Origin: Pisaster brevispinus
Taxonomy: Eukaryota > Echinodermata > Asteroidea > Forcipulatida > Asteriidae
Reading direction: 5' to 3'
DNA: 64,000 bases
NCBI GenBank assembly: GCA_023634235.1
Contig: JAMKCF010000008.1
Coordinates: forward strand, 13,049,676-13,113,675
Shown here: piece by piece, positions 42,100 to 54,748 of the stretch
Position numbering within the stretch: position 1 is the first letter of the stretch
Layout: each line of letters begins with the position of its first letter
Position numbers and translations under genes: made by a program
The notes under the pieces: generated by a model
What the model saw: the letters and a program-made list of their open reading frames with translations, nothing else
Database searches by the model: none
Told to the model about the DNA's origin: nothing

Positions 42100-44790
42100 C
42101 AAATAATGTAGAGATATTTTTATGCTGAATTTTAGCAGACGTACTTATATTGTGAGTCACATAACTTTAAATATTTTGTTTCGTGAGAATGGCTGTAGAT
42201 AACACTTTTTGTGCTTTTTTTATCTTATTATTTATTTATCAGAAAGTAAACCTTTTGAGAGATAGACAAATTATTTTTTTAACGCTTTTTATAAACAAAA
42301 ATGGGTTCTATATGTATTGTAAATACATTCGTTAAAGGATGATTAAAATTTATATTTAGATGTAGCAGACACTGTTATTACACCACAGTTTTAGTTGATG
42401 AAACATAATCCTGTAGGTTATGTTTGTTGCGTTCTTTAGCCCGTCCATCAATCATTTTGCTACCTTTCTCTCTCTCTCTCATTTTTTTTTTTTTTTTTGG
42501 GGGGGGGGTGGGTTTCTTCTTACCCAGAACTGGGTCAGATTCCATGGGAGAACTGATTGAACTCCGAAACCAATATTTCGCATACAATCAGACGCAGTCA
42601 TAACTACACTTTAACTTTTCAAAATAATATTTATGTATTTCAGAGTGGGGGCCAAATGTACAAATAGGAAGTATCAAAACAAATCTTCCTCATACAAATA
42701 CATTTTGAGGTTTTTTAAACACCATAAAAACGACTCTTACTAACAAAAAACGGATTAGCTTTAAGATGTTTCCTTTTTTTCTTTTCTTTTCTTTTTTTTT
42801 TTTTCGTTAATTTTTCAACTTGTTGTTGTAGAAGCAAAGAATAATAAATATTTTTACCATAAAGTATTGATCTCTTATTTGTTGTGTGAAATTTATTAGC
42901 CCATCCACACCAATGAAGTCCGCGTGACCAACAATCATCCAATCAAACAACGTGATTCTACTTGGGTGTTGTACGAATGCATTTATTTTCCTACCAGTTC
43001 TGAATTGAAAATGTTCACGTGCTGAAACATTCTATTGTCAAATCATGTAGCTGTTTACATCATGGAGACTGGACAGTTGGTAAAAGTCGGAGGCCGGAGC
43101 TACCCGGAGGTTTATAACGTGAAATAATTATCATTTTAAAAGACTACTCATGTACTCCAAATGAAGGGTTGAAGATTCTTAAGCAGGTATGGGGAATGTA
43201 ATTCAATTCTGTCCCCATGGATTGGGATTTTTTTTTTCTAATTTTCCTACCCATTTGGAACAAAAGTTAAACTTAACCCTACACTCTGCCTGAGATGAGA
43301 GTGAGAACCTTCCGAAAAACATTTGGAATGCGTGAATAGCTTCTTTTAGTGATATTTCACGTAATAAATGCAACCTCCGGGTAGCTCCAGCTAGCTCCGA
43401 CCTTCGACTTTTACCAACACCCATGGAGACTGCACTTTAAAAAATAAGCTCACGGGTCAAAAGTTACTTTAATTCCGTTCTGCGTCAGTCTGTCCAGAAA
43501 GTATACATGTTAAAATAGATTCAGATTCTGCGTCAGTTTGAGCCATTTCTGGGTCATTTCAACCCATTACTGGATCATTTAGACAACAAATTCCGGGTCA
43601 TGGCAATCCAGAAATGGATCAAGCCCCACGGGATCCGAAATCCAGGTCAATTCTGACCCGGGAGTGTCATTTAACAAGTTTGACTCGTTTGAAATTGTTT
43701 CTGTTGCTGTTGAAAACACATGAAGTTGTCTGCAAAACGAGAAAATTAAGATTCGTGAAACACTCAAAAAAACTTCCGGTCAGATTTTACCTGAATTTCG
43801 GATCGGGGGGGGGGGCTGACCCATTTCTTGGTCAAACTGACCTGAAATCCGTATGAAAATGACGCAGAAAGAGGTCAAACTGACGCAGAGTTCGAGTTAA
43901 AAATCCTATTTTTAACCACTCTCCGGCTAATTTCAGCAAAAGATAATTCAGTTTTTAAACTAATGCATGTTTCCAGGATTCATTAACACTACCCATAAAT
44001 GTTTTCGTTTTAGCTTCAGTTGCATCCAATTTTCGTTTTTCGTGCAAACATGATTCCCTTCTTCTCATTCAGGTGCGTTTCGGTCGATCGGTTTAATCTA
44101 TTTAAACATTAAAAACTACATTTTTGGTACAATTTTGAGTTGAATTTCTACTAACTTGTTACATTTTACGAAATTAAATAACCAATCCAACCTAATGAAT
44201 GCGCAGGGCTCAAATTTGGGGGGGGGGGAATCCACAAGACTGCAGGGCTTGTAGCTCAAAATATTTACTGGACCAGAACATTTGTTACAAGACCGGAATC
44301 AAAATGAGAAGAACACTACAGTTTCACATTTGAGCTGTTTTTGTACCAAGCACTAAGAGAAGATTTATCAACAAGTTTCTCTTGCGGGTAATACTTCAAT
44401 ACTCAATTGATCAGTTTAATTAAAAAATACAGTGAGGTGTTATTATTCAAAAACACAAGACCGCCGGACTTGTACGGTCATGAGTTTACTGGCCCGACAC
44501 TAAAATCACTGGCCACGGACCGGCGGTCCAGTGTCAAATTCAAGCCCTGATGCGACCAGTGAACGCACACAAAATTGAAACGTAATTACTTATATATTTT
44601 GACTGATGAATGCTGATGCAACAGAGAATCATCTTCCAACGAAATTGATTGAGCCGGGTGATAAACTGGGCCCAATTTCATTGCTCTGCATACTGCTGAA
44701 TTATGCGCTTGCGATAACCATTCTTCGCTTACTCAGCAAGCGCCAACATTCTGTGCTAATGTAGTTTATTAATTTATTTTTAAAAATTTC
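42100..44790. other. Intergenic stretch without recognised genes
   Basis: AT-rich, with T18-G9 at 42481-42508, GGGTCA MITE fragments at 42520-42560, 43445-43670 and 43763-43930, an inverted pair ('gtaaaagtcggaggccggagctacccgg' at 43081 and its inverse at 43375-43420), poly-G at 44218 and a hairpin MITE fragment at 44665-44760. No coding signal. Confidence 0.5.
43078..43425. mobile_element. Foldback element with GTAAAAGTCGGAGG termini
   Basis: 'tggtaaaagtcggaggccgg' at 43079 and the inverse 'ctccgaccttcgacttttacca' at about 43394-43416 bracket 340 bases; inner arms 'ctacccggaggtt' and 'aacctccgggtag' also pair. Confidence 0.65.
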
Positions 44791-44799
44791 CAAATGTTT

Positions 44800-45380
44800 G
44801 CAAAATATTGGAAACAGAATTTAAGAGAAAAGTCCAGCATTTTCACTTTTATTTGGGGGGGGGGCAAAATATTAGAGAAAAAATAAAGGCAAGTCCAGCA
44901 AATTTTATCAAATTTGGGCAAAATGTATTTTTTTTTAATTCAAAAGGCGTAATTTTAGCATTTTTATCAAATAAGGGGCAAATATTGAGAGAAAAGAATT
45001 AAAATAGGGGTAAGCCCAACATCTTTGTCTTGAAATTTGGGCAAAATAGTGCAAAACATAATTTTATTAAAAGTAAGTCCAGCACTGTTTTTCAAACTTG
45101 AGCAGAATTTTGAACAATTTACAAATCGTAACACTAGCATTTTTTTCAAATTTGTGCCAAAAAATTGCAAGCCCATCATTTTTAGAAAATTTAGGCAAAA
45201 TTGTGAAAAAAAATACTAAAGGTAAAGTCCAGCATTTATTTTAATCAAATTTGGGCAAAATGTTGGAAAAATATACTAGGGCTAAGCCCAGCATTTTTTA
45301 TCAAAATTGGGCAGAATTTTGAAACATTTACAAAGCGTAACTTTACCGTTTTCATCAAATATGGGCCAAGCATTTAAAAG
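44800..45380. repeat. Degenerate tandem array 'gtaagtccagcattttttatcaaatttgggcaaaat', left
   Basis: About eight diverged copies of a 60-100 base AT-rich unit. It is the reverse complement of the array at about 58900-59850. Confidence 0.65.
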
Positions 45381-46140
45381 CGATTTTATGCTGTAAATCC
45401 AAGGATAACTGCTGTATTTTCGGAAAAGTTTATATTTAGGCTAGTATGGTCACGGGTGGCTATATAGTCGACCATAATAAACTTCTCTCTATGAATCTAC
45501 AATCATGCGTGAGGCTTCATACGACTGTGTAGGGTCAAGGATAGTATCATAGAACTATAGAACAATAGAATTTTAGAGCATAAAAGCGCTCTGTTAATCA
45601 TAAATTCATACAACTGTTGGACTACCCTCATATGATTTTTTTCAATAAAAGCATAAAAGCCCGAGTCGAACTTGAAAATGTTGGTAAAAATTTGAAAGAA
45701 TTTAGTAAGTTTTGATCAATTTTCATGGCCCAACTTTATGTTATAAAACAATGCGTTAGGAATAGGAACTCCTGGTGCCTTTTGATAATTTTTAGCACCA
45801 CTTTGATTTCACAAGAATACGAGATGCCTCATCATGTATTATGGGTCAAACATACACATAATAAGTCATTCAAAATTCCACAAAGTGCAATTCGTAACCA
45901 AAACGAGGTTTTCTAAGTCTTCATTTTTTCTTATTACAGTTTGATATACGACACCATGAATTTGTGGCAATCAAATCGTGTTTTTAAAAGGTTTTTTTAA
46001 CAATGTTCTCTTTCAAAGCATAGCCCCATTAAATAGTTTTGGTTTGTTTAAAAAGTGCGCCCTCTAGGTAGTTTTGGTTTGTTTATGAAGTGCGCCCTCT
46101 AGGTAGTTTTGGTTTGTTTATGAAGTGCGCCCTCTAAACA

Positions 46141-46278
46141 GTTTTACATGGAGGGAGTTTCGATTTCAATTTCGTTTCCCAACTTTCCACCTAGAAATGT
46201 CCCTTTGGATGCATACTATGACAATGTGTGGATTATTTAGCTGTTCAACAAAGGCAGGAGTATCACTTGATATTATAA
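46141..46278 (+). pseudogene. Exon-like segment in left arm, copy 1
   Basis: Acceptor 'ctaaacag' and donor 'GTACGT' enclose a segment whose right-arm counterpart is open. Here one extra T (gatttcaatttcg against gattcaatttcg) and other changes break the frame. Product not recognised. Confidence 0.35.
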
Positions 46279-49203
46279 AGGTACGTTTTAGATTGATATG
46301 TAGGCAGATTTGTCTGGTTTTCTATGTGCTTAACCATGGAGGTAGAGGCTGACATGTTGACGTTTAGTTCAGATTAACTCAACCATGTCAATGTAAACAT
46401 ACCGATTTGTCATGTCCGTAGTTGTCTGGCAGTATGGGCTGTGTTTGGTCTGTATGCCTATTGCCTCTATTGCCTAGCCTGCCACCCCCACCTGATGATG
46501 CCTTCAGCATTCTTTCGTCCAACTCTGGAACTCCTCTGGCTATTAAAAAGTATTATTATTGTAATTCTAATTGATCAACCATATGGATGGTCCCAATCCC
46601 AACCCAAGGACGGAGGATTGATCGTATCCTGGCTGATCTCTTCAGAGATCCACAGCCATGACATTCACAATACCGAAATTGAGTGCTGATTCCATAAACA
46701 GCTTCAGAAACCAGACTATTGGTCAATATTTCAACGTTGACACCACAATTCACAAACTAACTCACATTAGACCCATGACCACTCATCAGCTTCCCGTGGC
46801 TCTATCAACATCTATGTTATGGACAAGTTTGTGTCTGTCACCACAATATTACAAGAACAAGTACGAGAGTGAATGACGGTGACTAACTACATGTACACTA
46901 CCAGTACTACCAGTGACCACCACTATTACTAGTATTAGTAACTAATCCAAATAATTATTTACTGCTTTGAGTGTTGTGTAGTTAAAACTATGACTCCCAA
47001 GGTGATTCCAGTGCATTCTATACCGAGGCCAAGCAAACCAAACCAAGCAGTGGCATGGCCAGGACTTTTTCGGTGGGGGGGGGGGGGGGGGGGTTAAGCT
47101 TTTATTTTGGAAGAGGGACGCTACAAGGGCCAGGGGCCACCATCCTCGTATGGGCCGCGGTAGTGACCCTGATTGCATTCATTCACTACATTTTTATTAT
47201 ATAAACACGCATTTTCCTCTTTTTTTTTCTCTCTTCTTTTTCTTTTTGTGAGCACTATCGCAATTTTTTTCGTGCGGGGACACATGGGGCATTGGATATT
47301 TGTGGGGGGGGGGGCACGTGCCCCACCAGGCCCCCCTTGGCTACACCGCTGCAACCAACCAAGGGGATCACCGAGGGAGTCGTAGCTTTAACCATAGCAC
47401 AAGTGAAAGAGGTCAATATTTGTTTTTTTGCATCCCATACGACTAGGCGACCGTCTAGGTACCGCAAAGCTGCTGTTGCTATGGGAAAGTACATTGGTTG
47501 CTATGGGACAGTACATTGGTTGCTATCGGGATAGTACATTGGTTGCTACGAGTATATTTTTGCTGCGTGTATAGAGCATCTCATTCATGCGACTTTATAA
47601 TAAAAATAAAACTTATCATGTGACGTGGCGCTCTATCAAACTTTCAAAAGGTAGAACATTTGTGAGGGCTGTTTTACACTGCTTGAAATTGACACAGAAT
47701 TTGGCTTTTATAGTTGAATGTGTGTTATGGTAATGAAAAAGTTGTTCATGTTTGTTATTTTTAGACAAAATTGACATGAAGGGCTGACATAATTGTTTGT
47801 TTAAAGGCCCCAGCTGGGGCTTGCTTTGCTTGCTTACCAGCATTGACATGGAATCAATGATCAGATTACTGTACATCTTAGTATTCAGCCTTGAGAAAGT
47901 CATTTTTAAAAATGAGATTACAAAAACTTGACTGCTACATTTTATTTCAGTCAAAAAACTGACCATATTTTGGTATAAAACACGATTTTATTTTGATTCA
48001 TAATGAGTGGAAAATTGGGGGTTGCAGACTTAGCATCTTTTCCTTTTATATTTAAAATGACTTTCTTTGGAACAATCATGATGTGAAGTCTGAACTGATC
48101 ATTTGCAAAATTTTCTGAATTTGGATCTCTATACTTGATCTCGGCTTGTGCTTTTATTTATTTATTTTTTTTTCATGAATTTTCGATCTCTTTTTAACAT
48201 TTCTCTGCAGACATATTTGTGTGATTGAACTCCAAGTAAGTTCAGTCTGTGCCAACATCTGAGAACTTAGCTACATGTAACTCTACTTTTGAGGGTGTCA
48301 GAGTGAAGTTGATGGAAAAATAGAGTCAGATTCCTTTTAGGAGCTCAGGTGTTAGTGATGAAGCTGTGTGCTGTGGCAGAGGTTGATCAAGAAAGGAGAC
48401 ATCTAAGAAATTGAACCAGTTGACGGAGACATATCCCCAGAGGTGGATGACAACAATTAGTTGTGCAGCATGTTTTACAGGTCAAAAACATTACCTTGTT
48501 TTTTGTTCTCTAAAAAAAAACATGTTTTCTCTCTTTTCTATATAGGAGTACACTTTTGGTACTTATCAGTATCCTCAATTAATGTATCCAAACTTTAAAA
48601 TGCATAAAATAAAAAGCTTTTAAAATTTGGGCTCAATTATGGTCATCAAAATGAAAGAAAACACCCTTTAATAGAAAAATGTATGCTTTCAGATGCCTGA
48701 GAAAGGCTTCATGTCTGAAGCCTTTGAGATTCAAATTTTTAGGGTGAAAATTACCTCTTTCTATAAAACTACACTACTTCGAAGGGAGTCGTTTCTCACG
48801 ATGTTGTATACTATCAACAGCTCTTCAGTTTTTGTGGTCATTAACTTGTAGAGTAATTACCAAAATTATACCCTGCCTTTAAAAACTTTGACCGAAATGT
48901 GTGCATGCTGTATTTTTTGTTTAACAATAAGTTTTCTTTTAACAAATCATCAACAGTTTTCCCACATATCTCAGTATAATATTTATTAGGAGACAGTTAT
49001 CTTCCTTGACAATCAATAAGGAACAGAAACTTGTTTTGTTTCTTGTCGGGGGGGGGGGCACAACAAGTTTACAGAATGTCAACCCATTATAATGGTGCTT
49101 GTAAAGACAATAATCAGTTTGCTGTTTCCATTTCACAATCTTTACTTTACTTAAAAAACGAATCAATGTTTTAATCAATGTTTTTTATTCTTGTGTGTAC
49201 AGG

Positions 49204-49374
49204 CATAGTCCCTATTGGTCTCACGAGTAGCTTTGAAATCACAACAGGAAAGGAAAGCCTCCTGCAGCCATCTGTAGAATGCAACAACAAGCCTTGGGTA
49301 ACTATTATTCTGCAGTGGTGAAGCATGGCGAAAGCAGATCCTCTGCAGAACAGAAACCACGGACAATGTAGAAG
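49204..49374 (+). pseudogene. Terminal-exon-like segment in left arm
   Basis: After acceptor 'ttgtgtgtacag' the plus strand reads I-V-P-I-G-L-T-S-S-F-E-I-T-T-G-K-E-S. One base fewer than the right arm (cctcctgc against cctctctgc) shifts the frame into a different C-terminus. Confidence 0.3.
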
Positions 49375-49619
49375 TCACCTGATGTTTTGCATCAGACTGT
49401 TCCATGGATTCATACATGCTATAAAGAACTTTAGATGCTTTGGATTACTCTAGAGGGTAACATTGTGAAAGGGAAAAATTTTTTATCCAGACATTAAGTC
49501 TGGATTTCAGTTAATATTGGATATGGTTCTGGATGTATACGATCCAAGTTCTTTGGATTATGTTTTAAGATGTTATTTACTTATTTATAGCAAATAATAA
49601 AGTATTTGGTCATGAAATA

Positions 49620-50230
49620 TTCAAGCAAAAATACAAAGTAACAAAAGGTGACCAATCTTCCAGTTAATGTTTTTCAAAATATGTATTTATTGTGTGTTCA
49701 GGGATTCTTTTGACAATTCATAACTTATAATTTATGTGGAAACATCTGGTGACAATTTTACAAAGTTACAAAGGGTGACCAATCTTCAAGTTATTGTATT
49801 TTAAAATACCATTTATTGTTTATTCAGGATAATTTTTATAATTCTGGTGACAATTTTACAAAAAATACCAAGGGTGACTAATCTTCAAGTTAATGTATTT
49901 TAAAATACCATTTATTGTATTTTCAGGGGGGGGGAATAATTTGTTACTTCTGAATAAAAAATGTTTAAATAAAATTCTGTTGAAAAATGCTGGTATAAAA
50001 ATGTTCATTTGCAGGTTTTGATATTTTGACTACAGAACGCTTTGAAGCTAATTTTAAATAAATGTATTTTATGTTTATTTTTGTTTGAACAATGTTTGAA
50101 ATAAAAATAAAATGGAAACATCTGGTGAAAAATTTAGAGGGTGACCAAACTTCAATTTAAAAAATTGTTAATATGCATTTATTGCATGTTCAGGATTTTT
50201 TGACAATTCATAACTTCTGATTAAAAATGA
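49620..50230. repeat. Tandem repeat, about 105-base units
   Basis: Four diverged copies of 'acatctggtgacaattttac...aagggtgaccaatcttcaagttaatgtatttt...ccatttattg'. Confidence 0.7.
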
Positions 50231-50764
50231 GAAATTGTTTAATTCTGATGGAACAAATTTGTATGCAAATGTTCATTTATAGCTTATGATATTTTATTAA
50301 CAAAAAACAATACATTCACTTTAAAATTAATCATGAAAATTGGATATTATTTTTATTTTTTTATGTGCAATGTATTAAATAAAATGGTACGGCATTTTGA
50401 GCACTTAAACTTTCCCGATTGGTCTTTGTTAATTTATTATCTGTCAAAATTGCCAATGTTTGTTTTATTAAGAGCGCAAAATCAGACTGCTTACAAACTT
50501 GAGCCAGTGAAGACACAACAAACATTAATTATTGTCTTTATTTTAGTGGAAATGATTTATTCAATGCAGAGGGGAAACAAATTTTCAGTTTTAAATAATT
50601 AATTTTTGTTAACAGAGGGCGCCCTTTCAAGACAACAGAGGGCGCCCTTTATAGTCAACAGAGGGCGCCCTCTACACTATATATTTTAACATGTATTAGC
50701 GTGTGTTTATATATACACCACGTGGTTCTAATATTCATCACGGTTGAAAATCATTGGTTTATTG

Positions 50765-50900
50765 AGGATCGGCGATGGCCTAGCGGACAGGGTCACGCAC
50801 GGAGAGAGCAAGATGGAAGACTTGCCTGGGTTCGAATCCCGGCAAGGTCACAAGGTGAGAAAACTTGTATAATGTATACTAACATGCACTAACACGCACC
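50765..50900 (+). repeat. tRNA-derived SINE head
   Basis: 'gatggcctagcggaca' fits an A box and 'ctgggttcgaatcccggc' a B box with a T-arm stem. The acceptor ends do not pair, so it is not a functional tRNA gene. Confidence 0.55.
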
Positions 50901-53214
50901 CAACAAACACCACGCACGATGCACAAGGCGGGACAGGTCAGGACGGAGGAACGAGGAGGAGAGGTGGACAAGGGGGGGGGGAGAGTGAAGAGGGGTGGAC
51001 AATTTTTTTATTCCCCCCCCCCAAAAAAAAAAATAAATAAAAAATAAAAAATAAAATGAAAAACCGAAAAATTTACGGTCTTTCAATTTTTTTAAATCGC
51101 CTGAAACGTACGCTCGTTAATTTTTTTTTATTTTCAAAAAATAAAAATCAAAAATTAAAAAAAAATTTTTTAACGGTCTTTCAATTTTTTTAAATCGGCT
51201 GAAACGCACGCTCGTGAATTATTTTTCATTTTAAATTTTTTTTAAATTAAAATGCATTTTTGGTGCACAAAAGTCCATTGAAAAAAGTTCTTTTTGAAAA
51301 ATAATAGCTGTAAGCACCTTTACACGCATATAGTGACGTTTAAATTGCAGTACTACATAAATCACGCATGATGGTAAAAAAAATTTTTTTAACGATAATA
51401 ATGTGTGCATTTTAAAGTCTGTCAACTATTCAAACATGCCTAACATAAATTCCATACATTTCTACCACTTTATATCACACAGTTCAAATCCGTCTGATTT
51501 AAGGGTACTAAACGTTCTACATTTTACAAAAATAACATCTAAATTTCCAACTAAACAAGTAACATTTACGATGGCTAAAAGACTCATTTCAATTTGTAAA
51601 GTTAGAAAGAAATTGATTCTGTTGATTAACATAAATTACAACCAATATGTTTAACTCCATAGTCTCTCAAGCAAAATGAGGGGGTTGCTTTATTCCTATT
51701 TCTCCAAACCGTCTAAACAAATTTGACATGTTTTTTACCTTTATTAAAAATTTGAATCCACAAGGCAGTATGGTACATATATTGTTCATGCATAACTGTG
51801 AGTCTGTGTTCTTCATATGGAGACAGGGCACCACACAAAATGGCTACTGACTTATTAATTGTTTAAGTTTAAAGAGTATGAGGAAAACATCCTTTTTGAC
51901 CGAGTGCAGAACATGCAGAGTGGAGTAAAAATTAGTTGTTTCTTACTTTATATCCTACCCTTTAAAGCACTCTATAACCTCAGCAAACTTGTGTCTATAT
52001 CTTTAAGGCTACGTCAATGCTAAACAACGATACATTAATCTAACAAACAAGGACGTCATACATGTAGCTGATGTAATTGAGTTTGTTCTGAAAATGTTAG
52101 ATGTTGTAGCAGCTTGTCGTATCTATAATCTATAAAGTAGGACCGTAATCACTTTTGAATAAACGTTTTATGATTACAGGTGATAAACAGATCACTTCAG
52201 AATGATACACTTTTAAGGTTAGCTTTGTTTGCATCTTGTTCAAGTCTAGTTGAAAGTACCTAAATGCAACAAAACAGCAGCAGTAATAACAACGTATATA
52301 GACCCTTTGCATATGACATCACATTCTCAAAAAGCGCCATCCCTTAGACAGATCATAGGACTATGGCTGTTCTTTGTGCGTAAAAACGTGCGCGTGACTT
52401 CAGAGTACCTGCTGTAGGGAGGGGGTCTATTTATTTCTGTAGACCCCTCTATTTACATTTTACAAGACATTGTCTGGATACGTTTTTCACTTTTGTTCTT
52501 GTTAAAAAGTTCTCGGCATACATATATTGTAAGCGTAATCAAGGTGCTTGATGCATGAGGGTTTAAAACAATAACGTGAGGACTAGTAGTGAGGATGATG
52601 ATGTCCTAAATGTAAACAGGCCCTTTTACAATGTGCATTATTAATGTAACCAGCCTACCTCAATATCCCACAATTCTAAGTTACAGAGTTGAGGTAGCTC
52701 GATGCAGAGAAAAGATGATGTGTTTGAATTCATGGTTAAGACAGAAGCCACGTGTTCTCTCCAGCTGAGCCTGTGCATCTCTCATTAGAACTGAGGCGTT
52801 AAATTGTCAGATCGTCTTGAATGTACTGCAATGTAAAACCAAAAAAATTGTATACATAAAATTACTCCAGCCTAGGCCCAACAGCTTTATATAACAGTTT
52901 TCTGTTTTTACGATTCTTTAAAACCACATCAGGCATGTCCTGCATTCAGTGATTGTATCTCTAATATCAACCAAGGATGACAGGGGAGGGGTGGCTGATA
53001 ACAATGAAGGCAGATAGATAGGATATGATCCAGAGGGGTAAGAGGCGTGTCAAGATGACAGATACGTGAGATACAGTTTGAACGAATGGGGGAGATGTAT
53101 ATTGGTATAAGTAAGTGGATTGACAAATTACATGACACTACATAAAGGAGTAACATAATGGGGGATTATCCATAGAGACACCAACCATGGTGGGTGCATG
53201 ATTGGGATTAATAC

Positions 53215-54250
53215 AGTATGGCACTAGAAGGGGGTTACATGTTGGGGGAGGGTCCAGAGTGACAGTAAAGTGGGGTGCATATTGGAGATTGATTGCAACA
53301 GAAGGGGTAACATGTTGGGGAGGAGCCAGGGTGACGGTAAAGTGGGGTGCATGGTTGGGTTTGATGGCAACAGAAGGGGTAACATGTTGAGGGAGTATCC
53401 AGAATGACAGCAAAGTGGGGTGCATGTTTGGGATAGATACAGTAGGACAGTAGAAGGAGTAATATGGAAGGGGAGGATCCAGAAAGACAGCAAAGTGGGG
53501 TGCATGTTTAGGATAGATACAGTAGGGCAGTAGAAGGGGTAATATGGAAGGGGAGGGTCAAGAAAGACAGCAAAGTGGGGTGCATGTTTGGGATTGATAC
53601 AGTAGGGCAGTAAAAGGGGTAATATGGAAGGGGAGGGTCCAGAAAGACAGCAAAGTGGGGTGCATGTTTGGGATTGATACAGTAGGGCAATAAAAGGGGT
53701 AATATGGAAGGGTGAGGGTCCACAAAGACAGCAAAGTGGGGTGCATGTTTGGTATTGATACAGTAGGGCAGTAAAAGGGGTCATGTGGAAGGGGAGGGTC
53801 CAGAAAGACAGCAAAGTGGGGTGCATGTTTGGGATTGATACAGTAGGGCAATAAAAGGGGTAATATGGAAGGGTGAGGGTCCACAAAGACAGCAAAGTGG
53901 GGTGCATGTTTGGGATTGATACAGTAGGGCAGTAAAAGGGGTCATGTGGAAGGGGAGGGTCCAGAAAGACAGCAAAGTGGGGTGCATGTTTGGGATTGAT
54001 ACAGTAGGGCAATAAAAGGGGTAATATGGAAGGGTGAGGGTCCACAAAGACAGCAAAGTGGAGTGCATGTTTGGGATTGATACCTTAATGGCAGTATACG
54101 AGATAACATGTTGGGGGAGGATCCAGAGTGGAAGTAAAGTGGGGAGGCTGGGTGTTTGGGATCAAGGATGGAAGAAATGGGGTATACTTGGGGGATAGAT
54201 CCAGGGTGGTAGAAATAAGGGGTATGAGTGGAGGGTGGACCTCAAGGTGC
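53215..54250 (-). repeat. 80/81-base minisatellite
   Basis: About ten copies of 'gtgcatgtttgggattgata' + 'cagtagggcagtaaaagggg' and so on, diverged at both ends. In the middle (53640-54060) two variants alternate ('ggggagggtccagaaag' and 'ggtgagggtccacaaag'), giving a dimer of about 161 bases. The 273-codon minus-strand open frame (53224-54045) is a product of the repeat. Confidence 0.92.
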
Positions 54251-54589
54251 ATTAAGAGCAAAGAGGGCTGATCAGTTTTGAACACAGTGGTTACAAAAGT
54301 GTTGCTTGTTAAGTTTTATTTATTTAACTCACCAGAACTTCAAAAGTATGAGTGAAGTTTAAGCTGATGAATCTTCATTCATGGAATCACTTTGTAGGAA
54401 CTCTCTGCACGTGGACCAAGAATATTCTGTGGAAAAAATGTATATAAAAAATTTCTCCCCTTCACGATGTTATTGTTACGCTCTAGAGTAATCCAAAGCA
54501 TCCAAAGTTCTACATAGCATAAGTATGAGTCCTTGGAACAGTCTGATGCAAAACATCAGGTGACTTCTACATTTTTTCGTGGTAGGCCC

Positions 54590-54748
54590 CTATCTATTCG
54601 GCAGAAGATCTGCTTTTGCCATGCTTCACCACTGCAGAATAATAGTTACCCAAGGCTTGTTGTTGCATTCTACAGATGGCTGCAGAGAGGCTTTCCTTTC
54701 CTGTTGTGATTTCAAAGCTACTCGTGAGACCAATAGGGACTATGCCTG
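54590..54748 (-). CDS. Terminal-exon-like segment in right arm, unknown product
   Basis: After the same acceptor the minus strand reads I-V-P-I-G-L-T-S-S-F-E-I-T-T-G and continues R-M-Q-Q-Q-A-L-G-N-Y-Y-S-A-V-V-K-H-G to a TAG stop. It lies downstream of the 57263-57390 segment on the same strand, so both could belong to one gene copy. Product not recognised. Confidence 0.3.

Larger units (their letters stand above)
46018..49480 (+). repeat. Large inverted repeat, left arm
   Basis: Matches the reverse complement of 54450-57460, from the outer 'gcatagccccattaaatagttttggtttg' to the inner 'aaagcatctaaagttctttatagcatg...actctagagggtaacattgtgaaaggg'. It contains a poly-G-bearing insertion at about 47040-47355 not seen in the right arm. 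Outer edge: three 37-base tandem copies of 'gtgcgccctctaggtagttttgg' (46065-46135). Confidence 0.88.
49481..54449. other. Spacer of the large inverted repeat
   Basis: Contains AT-rich tandem repeats (49620-50220), three AGAGGGCGCCCT blocks (50610-50670), a tRNA-like SINE (50765-50900), two copies of a 98-base AT unit (51074-51225) and the minisatellite at 53215-54250. No recognised gene. Confidence 0.6.

Noticed and set aside
50765..50855. Functional tRNA gene
   Set aside because: A and B boxes are present, but the acceptor stem does not pair and the spacing is abnormal, so I call it a SINE head.
53224..54068. 273-codon minus-strand open frame and its shorter variants as a gene
   Set aside because: The frame follows the 80/81-base minisatellite and shows no splice or start context. 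It is treated as a repeat.
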